Part shown: in pieces, positions 45,330-57,198 of the stretch
How positions within the stretch are numbered: the stretch's first letter is position 1
Layout of the letters: each line of letters begins with the position of its first letter
Source: Chrysaora quinquecirrha
Lineage: Eukaryota; Cnidaria; Scyphozoa; Semaeostomeae; Pelagiidae
Assembly: GCA_014526335.1 (NCBI GenBank)
Contig: JACTAT010000060.1
Span: 417,797-481,796 of the forward strand
DNA length: 64,000 bases
Direction: 5' to 3'
Position numbers and translations under genes: made by a program
Notes under the pieces: model-generated
What the model was told of the DNA's origin: nothing
The model's database searches: none
Seen by the model: only the letters and a program-made list of their open reading frames with translations

Positions 45330-47795
45330 AATGTTTCAATGAAACAATTAAAAGTTTAACGTGTGAAAATAAAAGAATCTTTAAGGTGTGAAAATAAAAC
45401 ATTTTAACAAATATGAGAATAAAATAATGTTAAAAAGGTGTGAAGATGAAACAATGTTTAACAAGTGTGACATTGAACAATGTTTCAATGAAACAATTAA
45501 AAGTTTAACGTGTGAAAGTAAAAGAATCTTTAAGGTGTGAAAACAAAACATTTTAACAGATACGAGAATAAAACTATGTTAACAAGGTGTGAAGATGAAA
45601 CAATGTTTAGCAAGTGTGACATTTAACAATTTTCAAATGAAACAATTAAAGTTTAACGTGTGAAAATAAAAGAATCTTTAAGGTGTGAAAATAAAACATT
45701 TTAACAGAAATTAGAATAAAACAATGTTAACATGGAGTGAAGATGAAACAATGTTTAACAAGTGTGACATTGAACAATGTTTCAATGAAACAATTAAAAG
45801 TTTAGCGTGTGAAAATAAAAGAATCTTTAAGGTGTGAAAATAAAACATTTTAACAGAAACGAGAATAAAACAATGTTAACAAGGTGTGAAGATGAAACAA
45901 TGTTTAGCAAGTGTGACATTTAACAATTTTCAAATGAAACAATTAAAGTTTAACGTGTGAAAATAAAAGAATCTTTAAGGTGTGAAAATAAAACATTTTA
46001 ACAGAAACGAGAATAAAACAATGTTAACAAGGTGTGAAGATGAAACAATGTTTAGCAAGTGTGACATTTAACAATTTTCAAATGAAACAATTAAAGTTTA
46101 ACGTGTGAAAATAAAAGAATCTTTAAGGTGTGAAAATAAAACATTTTAACAGAAATGAGAATAAAACAATGTTAACATGGAGTGAAGATGAAACAATGTT
46201 TAACAAGTGTGAAATTGAAGAATGTTTCAATGAAACAATTAAAAGTTTAACGTGTGAAAATAAAAGAATCTTTAAGGTGTGAAAATAAAACATTTTAACA
46301 GAAATGAGAATAAAACAATGTTAACATGGAGTGAAGATGAAACAATGTTTAACAAGTGTGACATTGAACAATGTTTCAATGAAACAATTAAAAGTTTAAC
46401 CTGTGAAAATAAAAGAATCTTTAAGAGGTGAAAATAAAACATTTTAACAGAAATGAGAATAAAACAATGTTAACAAGGTGTGAAGATGAAACAATGTTTA
46501 ACAAGTGTGAAATTGAACAATGTTTCAATGAAACAATTAAAAGTTTAACGTGTGAAAATAAAAGAATCTTTAAGGTGTGAAAATAAAACATTTTAACAGA
46601 AATGAGAATAAAACAATGTTAACATGGAGTGAAGATGAAACAATGTTTAACAAGTGTGACATTGAACAATGTTTCAATGAAACAATTAAAAGTTTAACGT
46701 GTGAAAATAAAAGAATCTTTAAGAGGTGAAAATAAAACATTTTAACAGAAACGAGAATAAAACAATGTTAACAAGGTGTGAAGATGAAACAATGTTTAGC
46801 AAGTGTGACATTTAACAATTTTCAAATGAAACAATTAAAGTTTAACGTGTGAAAATAAAAGAATCTTTAAGGTGTGAAAATAAAACATTTTAACAGAAAT
46901 GAGAATAAAACAATGTTAACATGGAGTGAAGATGAAACAATGTTTAACAAGTGTGACATTGAACAATGTTTCAATGAAACAATTAAAAGTTTAACGTGTG
47001 AAAATAAAAGAATCTTTAAGAGGTGAAAATAAAACATTTTAACAGAAACGAGAATAAAACAATGTTAACAAGGTGTGAAGATGAAACAATGTTTAGCAAG
47101 TGTGACATTTAACAATTTTCAAATGAAACAATTAAAGTTTAACGTGTGAAAATAAAAGAATCTTTAAGGTGTGAAAATAAAACATTTTAACAGAAATGAG
47201 AATAAAACAATGTTAACATGGAGTGAAGATGAAACAATGTTTAACAAGTGTGACATTGAACAATGTTTCAATGAAACAATTAAAAGTTTAATGTGTGAAA
47301 ATAAAAGAATCTTTAAGAGGTGAAAATAAAACATTTTAACAGGTACGAGAATAAGACAATGTTAACAAGGTGTGAAGATGAAACAATGTTTAGCAAGTGT
47401 GACATTTAACAATTTTCAAATGAAACAATTAAAGTTTAACGTGTGAAAATAAAAGAATCTTTAAGGTGTGAAAATAAAACATTTTAACAGAAAAGAGAAT
47501 AAAACAATGTTAACATGGAGTGAAAGATGAAACAATGTTTAACAAGTATGAAATTGAACAATGTTTCAATGAAACAATTAAAAGTTTAACCTGTGAAAAT
47601 AAAAGAATATTTAAGGTGTGAAAATAAAACATTTTAACAGAAACGAGAATAAAACAATGTTAACAAGGTGTGAAGATAAAAGAATGTTTTACAAGTTTGA
47701 AATTGAAGAATGTTTCAATGAAACAATTAAAAGTTTAACCTGTGAAAAGAAAACAATTAAACAATGTTAACAAGGTGTGAAGATGAAACACTGGG
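45330..47795. repeat. ~150-bp tandem array, about 16 units
   Basis: Units contain AACGTGTGAAAATAAAAGAA, AAAACATTTTAACAGAAATG and GATGAAACAATGTTTAACAA. Two unit types (GACATTGAACAATGTTTCAA and GACATTTAACAATTTTCAAA) alternate in much of the array, giving a ~300-bp higher-order repeat. It starts about 350 bp after the RUN-gene stop. No coding signal. Confidence 0.9.
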
Positions 47796-47799
47796 GTAC

Positions 47800-50070
47800 T
47801 AGAAGAGCTTAATAATGCATGGATGATGCCTATCTTCTGCTAGTCTCGATATAAGTTGTACAAAATTTCAACATTGCGAAAAACAGCGCAAACATCTCTG
47901 GACATACTTAAAAGCTATTCTCGTCTGACACTCCTCGAGTATAAAGGATGAAAACAGGCCGAAACAATTGACTAAGGCGGAATTTATACCCCGATGCAGA
48001 TCGAAATGCACCAGTCAGAAAGCGAAGCTGAATTGGCATTGTTTTGTAAACACCAATCAGCTTGCGGGATACAGGGAAAAGACCAACAGATCAGTTAGGC
48101 CAGTCAGTGGATCAATGGTCATCCAATAGAACAGTCAGAAATACCGATAGGTCAGATATTTACTGTTTTCAAGGATAGTAACGGTGGATCAAAAAACGCA
48201 AGAATGCTGCGCAAATAAAAACATAGTCGTGATGAAAAGCCACAAAAATTTTCATTTTTAAAACAAGTTTAAACTAACTATAATTTCTAACAACAAATTT
48301 AGAAATACGAACAATTCACTGATGACAACTCAAAATAGAATCATACCTATGGCAAACTCAAAACAGAGTTGAAAACATAAAACCCGGGGAGGGGTACTTC
48401 AGTTGAAAACGGTTGGGGTATACCGCGTGGCGCGTGTAACACTGAAATACTTTAACCTCACTGAATCCCATAAGTTGTGGTTTTTCAATTCATTCAACAC
48501 ATTAAGGTTCGGGCATACCCCAAGCCAAAACAACTAAATCTTTTCTTTAAAAAATGAACTAGAATCTGAATAAATTTGAACAGGAAAAACAACAACTAAA
48601 AACTTCATAAAATAACGAACTCTTAAGAAAAATAACAGAAAATTTTAATATTTTGTTTCGTAAAATTTTGACAGTCACATCAAAGAAAATTTCTAAGGCT
48701 TAAAGGCATTCTTAAGCCAGCGCAAAACTAGCTCCTAACATGGGTGCGGTTGGTGCGAGGCTATTCTTAAAACGGTTTAAGTAGATCGCGCTCAGCATTC
48801 CTCCTTTTTCGCGCTAAATTCCAAGAAAACGGCATTTTAAACCTTCCATCCCAGCCCAACATAGACGCAAGGGTTGTTAGACTTAGTAGATATTCCTAAT
48901 TTCTTTGCTTCTTTCGCCATTGTGAATTCGAAACGCAGGACTATAGTGGCTAATATCAATTTAGGCCCTGGCTGAACCCGCCATTTTGTTTTTTAAAACA
49001 GTGAGAAGGTTTGGTATTTGCAATCTACTATCGACTTAGACCCTGCCTAAAATACCAAATTGTTTCTCAACGACAAAAAATTAGATTCGCTTGCGAAAAA
49101 TGCTTGACAATTTGGATTCTTCACAAACATATCTTACGCAAACATAATTCTAGCTGCAATCTTGGACAAATATTTTGAACGAGGCCTTTTTTCCGAGGAA
49201 TATTACCTATTCCATAGATTTTCTACCTCCATTGCTCAAATCATCCCCCTTTACCCCTAAAACAATGTTGTTTGGGGGTAAAGTAGAGCAAGACAGTAGA
49301 GCAAGACAACTTTTGTTCGAAACAACATTGTATCGGGGGAGAACGGGGAATTCGCAGATAATAGCATAACAATTTAGGCTGTTCCAATATATTTTGTCCA
49401 AGACTATGGCTATCAGGGAATCAAATAATGGTCTTATTTTTCGGTATTTTTCCAAACCTTTTGGTTCATTAAAACAGCAGTACTTATAGCTGAAATTCAA
49501 ATATTTACTTGATGAAAAAAAAAATAATTGGAATGAAAAATGAACTAAAATTCTCCTTAAAACCACAAATGAATTTGATCGATTTTGATCGGATCAAAAT
49601 CCCGATTCGAAAATAAGTTCGAATTTAGTTACAAAATTATAACATTTAAATTTTCTAAATTTATGTACATAAAATTATCCCAAATTTTCCATCTTGACGA
49701 AATTACTTTATGTAGAGGTCACGCTACAAAACACAGTCAGTTGTCAAGCGATAGAGTATCATCAGCTTTAAGCTTGTTGCAGGTACCATTGTGTTAGCGG
49801 TACCTCATGTAAAATGAATACCAATCGATTTTGCACCATTGTGTCAGGAGTACTTCGTATACAAACGATATAGTTTACAGTACTACAAGTACTTGCTGTA
49901 GAAACAATTTGTAGCTTTGTTGACGTCATTATGTGAGAAAAACTTGGAGTAGAAATAATTTGGAAGCTTTGTTGACTCCATTATATAAAGGTACTTCATG
50001 TAGAAATGATTCAATAAATTTCAATATACCATTATGTCACAAACACTTCATGTAAAAACAATAAGAATTC
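47800..50070. other. Spacer between RUN gene/array and TRIM-like gene
   Basis: No convincing exon. Contains a fragment of the 32543 family (47880-47985), unclassified repeat-like DNA (48390-48540), a MITE (49155-49410), and short repeats of TACTTCATGTAGAAA(T/C)GATT character (49790-50060). Confidence 0.5.
49155..49410. mobile_element. MITE with CAATCTTGGACAAA ends
   Basis: Left CTGCAATCTTGGACAAATAT, right ATATTTTGTCCAAGACTATG, inverted. The centre has AAACAATGTTGTTTGGGGGT. Same family as 60346-60588. Confidence 0.65.
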
Positions 50071-51783
50071 TCACAAAAACGTCACAACAGGTCTTGGACA
50101 AGCCTGGTTCTTGCATTCATGCGTCATAAACACACAGGGATACAATGAATCAGATTGATCAGGGAGCGTAAGATGTTTTCCTTCTTCAGTCTCACAGCAA
50201 ACAATAGTTAGTCTCTTATTCTTCAAATCCAGCAATACCATATATGTACGAGATTCTCGTTTGTATATTGACGACCTCCTTTTCGATCTGCTTGTTCTTC
50301 GCTCACCTTTCGGTCCGTATTTTGTTATACCCAAGTTAAAATCACACGTATGTTCTATGTCAACATCAAATATATTGGTCCGGGACGACACTCCGAGACA
50401 AATCCGAACCATAGGGCAAGCGGATGTGAATTTAACCTTCCAGGCATGTTTACGCTCTGAGAACTGCTGCGCAGCATGGATTATCGCTCCGGAGGAGCTA
50501 CTTTTAGTCAGCAAAGGCTGATATACCATCTTTTGTACGGTCCAGGCCGCCTGGCCTTGAGCGTCAAGGTGGGAGCCATAGGCAACAATAGGTTCCTGAT
50601 CAAACGTCAATTTCTCCTTCTCGTAGACATGACAACAGAATGGGCTCTCAGGTAATTCAAGATTGTTTACGTAGATATGGATGTCATGACAACCGGGTTG
50701 CGTCGGTTTGAAATTTACGGCATGTGTCGCATTTTCAGTTGTTTGAACTTCGGCGTCTTTTATGGTGTTACTTGGACCTTGAATCTGAACTTTTATTGTG
50801 TCATCACGTATGAACGAATTCTGCATTTTCGCGTTTCTCGTAACTACGCGAAACGTCGCATCTTCGTTTACCAATCCATAATACAAACCCAAACCAACAG
50901 CCTCGGAATGAATAGCAGAAGCAAGGTTTTCACTTATATCACCGAATTTCGAAAACGAGTCTATGACCTCGTTTTCATAAGAGAAATGCAAATTTCCAAC
51001 TCTAAGTACACGTAAACCTTTGATGCTGGCAATTGTAGTCTTCTGGCCATTGACAGGCTCATTCATGATTTTGATTGGCTGTTGCTTAGGAACAGGCAAC
51101 TTTGGTACTTCCTCTATGACGTCGCTACTTTCATCCTGTATCTCAAGCAGCGCTTCATTTTTGAGCTTCAGCAAGCTAAGTTTCTTTTTGCCTTCAATGT
51201 CAGCTTTTCTAAGTAATTCCTTTCGACGTTTTTCTAGCACTTGGATCATATCGTCGAATGTTTCGTTGATGCGCTGTTTCGTTTTACTAACATTTAGCTT
51301 AATATTTGCGCGTAACAGTTCCACCCAGTCCTTTTGCCACTCGTATACTTCATTCAATTCCGATTTATCCAACAAGCCGTTCTCTTGTAGCGGTCTATCC
51401 ATACATCTTTCCGCCAAAGGACACTGGCTACAAACATCGTTAATGTCGCAATTACGTCGTAATTCCTGGTTACGATGTCGATGTTTTACGACGGTTCCGG
51501 TTTCGGAGAAATTCAAATCGGGCGAACCGACGGGTGACGCTTGAAAACCGAAACTGTTACGCCGTCCTAAGGAGCGATAATCAGGGCTGGAACCACTGTT
51601 GCGACGGCCAATCGCACGATAATCGCTAGCCGAACCGCTGTTACTTCGGCTTAGGGAATAAGATTCGTAAGTCGTATCGAATTTATGATTCGCCGCTTCG
51701 AGGTCTGTCGCCATATTATTATTATTAGTAGGATGTTTATTGTAATTTACCTGATAGGAATGTCTCTTCACGCGATGCATCAT
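50071..51783 (-). CDS. TRIM-like protein: coiled coil, filamin repeat, SPRY-like domain; no RING
   Basis: Open frame to the stop at 50071. Two candidate starts: MMHRVKRHS at 51783 (570 residues) and MATDLEA at 51714 (547). An acceptor-like tctcttatag just upstream (about 51812) suggests a 5' UTR intron; the open frame continuing to 52134 is hydrophobic and intron-like. Numbering from MATDL: Ser-rich head with repeated RRNS sites (1-70); a Cys cluster CDINDVCSQCPLAERC (about 88-103) that may be a degenerate B-box; coiled coil (about 115-200); filamin-type Ig repeat (about 250-350) ending HDIHIYVNNLELPESPFCCHV; SPRY-like region (about 360-547) with YMVLLDLKNKRLTIVC. TRIM proteins are usually ubiquitin ligases; without RING this one is more likely an adaptor. 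Orthology not established. Confidence 0.82.
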   Translation of the reverse strand: MMHRVKRHSYQVNYNKHPTNNNNMATDLEAANHKFDTTYESYSLSRSNSGSASDYRAIGRRNSGSSPDYRSLGRRNSFGFQASPVGSPDLNFSETGTVVKHRHRNQELRRNCDINDVCSQCPLAERCMDRPLQENGLLDKSELNEVYEWQKDWVELLRANIKLNVSKTKQRINETFDDMIQVLEKRRKELLRKADIEGKKKLSLLKLKNEALLEIQDESSDVIEEVPKLPVPKQQPIKIMNEPVNGQKTTIASIKGLRVLRVGNLHFSYENEVIDSFSKFGDISENLASAIHSEAVGLGLYYGLVNEDATFRVVTRNAKMQNSFIRDDTIKVQIQGPSNTIKDAEVQTTENATHAVNFKPTQPGCHDIHIYVNNLELPESPFCCHVYEKEKLTFDQEPIVAYGSHLDAQGQAAWTVQKMVYQPLLTKSSSSGAIIHAAQQFSERKHAWKVKFTSACPMVRICLGVSSRTNIFDVDIEHTCDFNLGITKYGPKGERRTSRSKRRSSIYKRESRTYMVLLDLKNKRLTIVCCETEEGKHLTLPDQSDSLYPCVFMTHECKNQACPRPVVTFL

Positions 51784-52289
51784 GGGGAAATTGATAACGA
51801 GGCTCACGCAATCTATAAGAGATGAAAATATGAAAATGATAAAATCTTTTTTTCTGAATAGAATCTTTGGCCAAAGATGAAAAATGATAACTTTTTGCTG
51901 GCCAAATTTATAAGCAACTATGAGGTTTAATACAAACTTTTTGCATGAACAATATTTTAAGCTTCTTATAAAAAAATTGTGAAGGGAATGAAGTTTTAAA
52001 TTATTGATTGATGACCAATCATAATCATTGAGTAACCAAACTTGAGGTAAGGATGAGATGTGCAAGGCAATCAGTGCAATCATGGAAGGCAATATGATTA
52101 AGACTACAGTATATATGTCATGCAAGACCATCAAAAAGAATCTCAGAGTGGGGTGGGTTGAACAACAGAAAAGTATTTGATGATTTTATGATTTTATGAC
52201 ATCATACTATTGTTTTCAACATTACTGAGGGGCTCAAGCCCTCCTAGCTGGGCTCAAGCCCTCCAGCCCTTGCTTCTGACAGCCCTGTC

Positions 52290-52490
52290 ACAAATGGCAA
52301 ACACTAGGGTAAATTTTGTCCTCAAGTTGCATACCACAATTTGGGATTCAAAATCTTGGCTGAATGATCAGAAAGCCAACAACAATCCCGCTGAGCTAAA
52401 GAGTCCAATGAAATCACTGAATAACTAACTTTTAAAGTCATACAGCCCAATCCTCTCCTCCTGTTTGGTTTTGTGTGTCAGCTATGTTTA
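52290..52490 (-). mobile_element. tRNA-derived SINE, family 1
   Basis: Diverged copy with CTCTTTAGCTCAGCGGGA on the minus strand and the AACACTAGGGTAAATTTTGT end. Lies just upstream of the TRIM-like gene. Confidence 0.55.
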
Positions 52491-53099
52491 ATGATTGAAG
52501 ATTACAATTTCCTATTTTCAACATTGCATTAATCAGAGCTGCCCCTGGGGACTTCAAAACCAGCCACACCCCAGCTTCATGTAGCATCTATTACTCCAGG
52601 ATTTCTGGAAACTTAGAATTTTAGTTTTTTGCCAAAAAAAGCAAAATGCCTTTGACACTAGGGAAATTTGAGTGCCAGCTGTGGGTAAGAGAGATTGTTA
52701 ACAGTTTTCTAACCATGACAGAGGTTAGATTCCAATAATATCCTAGGGTTTTTGACAAAACTTAGGAAAACAAACCAATTTCTCTGACCCTGCCATCCAT
52801 TCCCATTATTATAATACGGATTTTCATTGTCCTATTTAATACTGTATACAGTATGGGTTTTATTATCTTTTAAACTTTTTACTGCATGAAAAATATTTCT
52901 GTATAAGTTTTGAAAACATTTGCTTAAAGAAAACTTCAGTTTAAAGATAGTTTATATAGGCTACTATGTACATGAAAATGAAAATTATTTTAGCTTTTAT
53001 GATGGTGAAAGTTTAGACACGAAAATTCATTCGCTAAAGATAAGACGTGGTTTTTAAAGATATCTAACCCCTCTAACCCTAGTCTATGGGGAAAAGATT

Positions 53100-53330
53100 T
53101 AACATTTCTGGGTACAAACAAATCGAAATAACCGATGGTTGAAAAAATACGGGGAAATCGATGTCGACTCGATTCAGGAACAAAATAATTGGATTAATGC
53201 AAAATTTGATAAAATAAATAGACATATTAATAAGACCTTCAATAATATCACGTCAGATTGCATGAAAAAAATGATGGGTTTCGGAAAGGATCGTTGCCCT
53301 TGCCCTGAACAACAAGCAAAGCCGAGATAA
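53100..53330 (+). CDS. Possible terminal exon, unrecognised
   Basis: An acceptor-like tract (cccctctaaccctag, ending 53081) is followed by an open frame with WLKKYGEIDVDSIQEQNNWI, KFDKINRHINKTFNN and a closing CPCPEQQAKPR then stop. It is amphipathic and looks protein-like, but there is no in-frame ATG after the preceding stop at about 53097, and I found no partner exons. It could be chance. Confidence 0.2.
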
Positions 53331-53764
53331 AAATTTAGAACCCGTCAGTTTAGCAGTGAACTAGACTAACTGCACGTTTTTTTGCATGTAAAGTAAACCG
53401 CTAAATCTAAAATGCAAAACATCGGAAACTTTAATCACTAGACGAATAAACAGCCCTGATTCAAGGTCACTTTAGTGTTGGGACTTTAGCTACAAATAAA
53501 AGGAGGAAAAACTTCCCCACAATTGGGAGGGGAAGATGCCTAGGCCGGTTCAAAGAGTTTGCATCAAAATTTAGAAATCAAGTCCTAAAACTTCGCAAAG
53601 AGGAAAATTTTACCTTTCTAATATTCCGAAACGCTCCATTGTTGATAAATAATTAGTGCGATTTCTGCCACAATTTCCTTTTACTCGAAATATTGACAAT
53701 TTTCACTTCTCAAAATAAACAATTCTCCGGTGGGCGCGAATGTTTTGACCTGATTGTAATCAGC

Positions 53765-53890
53765 AAATTGATACAAGCAAACCACGTGACCTGGCCACTT
53801 GCCCAAAAACAATAGAAGAGAAAGATAAGTCACGTGTGAATTGTTTTAGAACAAGAGACGAGACGGAATAGTCACATGACTATTGTTTAA
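53765..53890. promoter_or_regulatory. Cluster of CACGTG/CATGTG E-boxes
   Basis: CCACGTGACC (about 53783), GTCACGTGTG (about 53829) and GTCACATGAC (about 53871) within 110 bp, followed by local GC-richer sequence. May mark the promoter of the TRIM-like gene, whose upstream UTR exon would be near here. Inference. Confidence 0.35.
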
Positions 53891-55164
53891 TGTTTGGAGC
53901 GGAAGTAAGAGACAATAGAAATCTCCCGCGGTAAAAATACAGACAATGCACATGGGAAAAAGATCTCGCGGTTAATGCGCGGATAATAGAGGAATGAGAA
54001 CTCACACGTATCATCGAGGTGGCTAACCTTAATTGACGTCATTATTATTTTTCTGAGCTAAACACGCTACCAGACAATTGTTTTATTACAAAAACATCAT
54101 GTTATTGACTTGAGTATAGAGACAATTAGAACAGTCAAATTGACGTGTTGTCCCGGTTCTGCTGTTCCCAAAAAGCGGGGCCAAAATTTGCACACTCCAC
54201 ATTTTATTTGAAGCTAAACGGTGCACGCTAGGTAATAAGCGAAACGGGGGGGGTTATGACGGGAAGTTACAGTAATCTCTTTTAGGCATATTTGCATGAC
54301 AGCCCTTACCAAAAGACAGCCCCAAAGTGCGCACATAGGCGACTGGGGCACGCACACCCCTTTTCGGTTCAATATTGAAAAAGCGGCTCGCACTTGAAGC
54401 CCCATGACATCCCCTAAAATCAAAGGGAAGCACTTTATAAATCTTGAAAAACACATGCTGGATGGGTGGACGGGCAAAGCCAAATCATTGCATACAGTTG
54501 CACTTGCACCCGTGAATGTTGATTCTTTGTGTTGGATTCCAGTTGCTAGGAAGAAATGGGACGGGGGCTTAAGAGACAGAGCCAGTTATATTTTTAGCTC
54601 ATTTGGCACTTTAACAAGTTACGGTTAAGGCAAGCCTGGACGAGCAACTTTTAACTGTCAAACAATAGTTGCCATAAATGTGACAGTGTGATCTATTTCT
54701 CAAAAAAGTGTTTTGCCACCAGTAAACATGTTGTGTGCGGCTGAATTATTGTTGAGTCTTTCCAAGTCACGCATAGGTCAACTCGTAAAGTTAAAGTTGT
54801 TTATGATTTCAAAGTCACGAATAATAACAACAGCTGTGCGGATGACGTCATCAATAAGCTATCAGCCTCGGTCTCGTGTCGTGTTGGTACCTTTATTGAC
54901 AAGCGTGCAATGAAAGTGCCCAAACTCATGAAAGATTACTATAACTTTATCGACCTAAGTTTCTTTCGAGGAAATTAGTCTATTTGCCAAAGAGTCTATC
55001 TAAAGGCTATGAAAGTTTGTTTTTATATCTTGAGCCAATCGTAAAAAAATTGCACACTTGAACAGCTGTAGTGTCGACTTGTATGAAGAGAGTTTCAAAA
55101 AGTCAAGGATGTTTTGAGCATAAGATTCTATGAATCTTGTTATCTATATCGTATGCATAAGCTA

Positions 55165-55380
55165 TTTGTCATGAATTGGAACATTAGGATAGATTTTTCC
55201 ACAAGTCACATATCACAATAGACGGGATTCCAAACTGGGCTGCATGACCTGAAAGATTTAACAACGTTTCCACTTATGAGCTAAGAGGGGCTAAGAAATC
55301 GCCGAGTAACTCTCCAGGTCCTACAGCCCAAAGCTCTCCTCAAATTTGGCATCGTGTTTCGGCTATGTAATAATGTTGAG
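55165..55380 (-). mobile_element. tRNA-derived SINE, family 1
   Basis: Diverged copy: AACATTAGGATAGATTTTTC, ACAACGTTTCCACTTATGAG and CGCCGAGTAACTCTCCAGG. Intergenic. Confidence 0.55.
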
Positions 55381-56259
55381 TCTAACTTCAATAAACATGA
55401 AAGTTTTCTTTATGCTAAACTAAAACTTCAGAATTCGAGGATGTAGGCCCTACAATTTTTTGAGTAAAAAAGTGGAGAGAATAAAGAATATAATAAAAAG
55501 AAGTATCGATTTTTCTAAATATTTGAAAATCACATGAAATGATATAAATTACAAGAATTTGCAAAACTGATAAAGTTACTTGGGTTTTAGTGGGGTTTTA
55601 GTTGCCCTTTTTGGGGAAGAACGGGATATATATTATTAGTTCCTTAAAGTTCCTTAATTTTTTGGGAATTTTCAGCCTCGAGTTCCTTATAAAGGTGTTC
55701 CCCATAAGACAACGTGTACGCTATATATTCGATTGCTTTTTCTGTAAAACTAACATATAAGAAACAAACTTATTAATAAGCTATTTGCCAACACTGCAGT
55801 ACATAATAATCATTTTAGCAAACAACAGCAAAAGAATCATAAAAAAAAACAAAACAAGAAGATAGCAAACCTTTTTGAAATGGTCAAAATGCTAAGTGAC
55901 TTCACTTCTTTCGGTTCTCCACAGAAAGAAGAAACTCGGCCAACTTTCATCTGCAAAAATTGGCCCAAAGCATTTGTGTCATATTTCAATAGAACAAAAT
56001 TCAATAATATGACAAGACGCAACTCGAAATCAATTAGATATTCTGTGAATAAAAACCTGCTATACAAGGTATTTTATATTCTTCTACAAATGGTATATGT
56101 AAACAATATTCATTGGCCCAATGTCAATTCTCAGTTCAACAGGTAGTTGACTGATGGCCCCCGTCTAAAATTACCAGTTTTATTTAGGTTGTATTATTAT
56201 TTGAAAATGGACGGGGGTTATTATATGAACGGTCAGCTTTTCCAGGGTCTCTAAATCCA

Positions 56260-56935
56260 ACTCATCATTAATCATCAATTATCAATCATCGATCATCAAT
56301 CATCAATCATCAATCATCAATCATCAATCATCAATCGTCAATCGTCAATCATCAATCATCAATCATCAATCATCAATCATCAATCATCAATCATCAATCA
56401 TCAATCATCAATCATCAATCATCAATCATCAATCATCAATCATCAATCATCAATCATCAATCATCAATCATCAATCATCAATCATCAATCATCAATCATC
56501 AATCATCAATCAATCATCAATCATCAATCATCAATCATCAATCATCAATCATCAATCAACAATCGTCAATCGCCAATGATCCATCATCAATCATCAATCA
56601 TCAAACATCAATCATCAAACATCAATCGTCAATAATCAATCATCAATCATCAATCATCAATCATCAATCATCAATCATCAATCATCAATCATCAATCATC
56701 AATCATCAATCATCAATCATCAATCATCAATCATCAATCATCAACCGTCAAGCATCAATCAACAATTATCATTAAACAATCAACAATCATCAATCGTCAA
56801 TTACCAATCATCAATCATCATCAATCATCAATCATCAATCATCAATCATCAATCATCAATCATCAATCATCAATCATCAATCATCAATCATCAATCATCA
56901 ATCATCAATCATCAATCATCAATCATCACTATGAT
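56260..56935. repeat. (AATCATC)n heptanucleotide microsatellite
   Basis: About 95 copies of the 7-bp unit with few interruptions, ending 260 bp before the MNS1 start codon. Confidence 0.95.
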
Positions 56936-57040
56936 CATCGTCATCTCATCACCATAATCAGTTTATTCTCCATGATATTCATTATTGTTGATTGTCAGCA
57001 TTTTTCAAAACGAGGTACCATTTAAGAGAGGCTGACTTGT

Positions 57041-57054
57041 GTAACCATAGCGAC
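57041..57054 (+). promoter_or_regulatory. X-box-like RFX site upstream of MNS1
   Basis: GTAACCATAGCGAC, about 145 bp upstream of the MNS1 ATG, matches the RFX X-box (GTNRCC, spacer, RGYAAC) with one mismatch in the second half. RFX factors drive ciliary genes in animals, which fits MNS1's role. Inference from motif and position only. Confidence 0.5.
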
Positions 57055-57198
57055 TGTTCCTATTGATCATTCCATCAGCCATTTTCGTTGATTTTGCGTC
57101 TGCCTTTATCCATCGAAAACTTTTTCCTTTACAAGTGATCACTTCAATCAGAAGCGAATAATTTGCAGCAAAGTTAGTTCTTCCAATATTCCGTCATC

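Larger units (their letters stand above)
51812..57198. other. Spacer between divergent TRIM-like gene and MNS1
   Basis: About 5.4 kb. Two SINEs (52290, 55165), a possible exon (53100-53330), an E-box cluster (53765-53890), part of MITE family A (55635-55715), and a heptanucleotide microsatellite (56260-56935). The remainder is AT-rich with no coding pattern I can support. Confidence 0.55.

Noticed and set aside
51784..52134. Upstream extension of the TRIM-like open frame to 687 codons
   Set aside because: The extra sequence is hydrophobic, AT-driven and separated by an acceptor-like tract at about 51812; it looks like intron.
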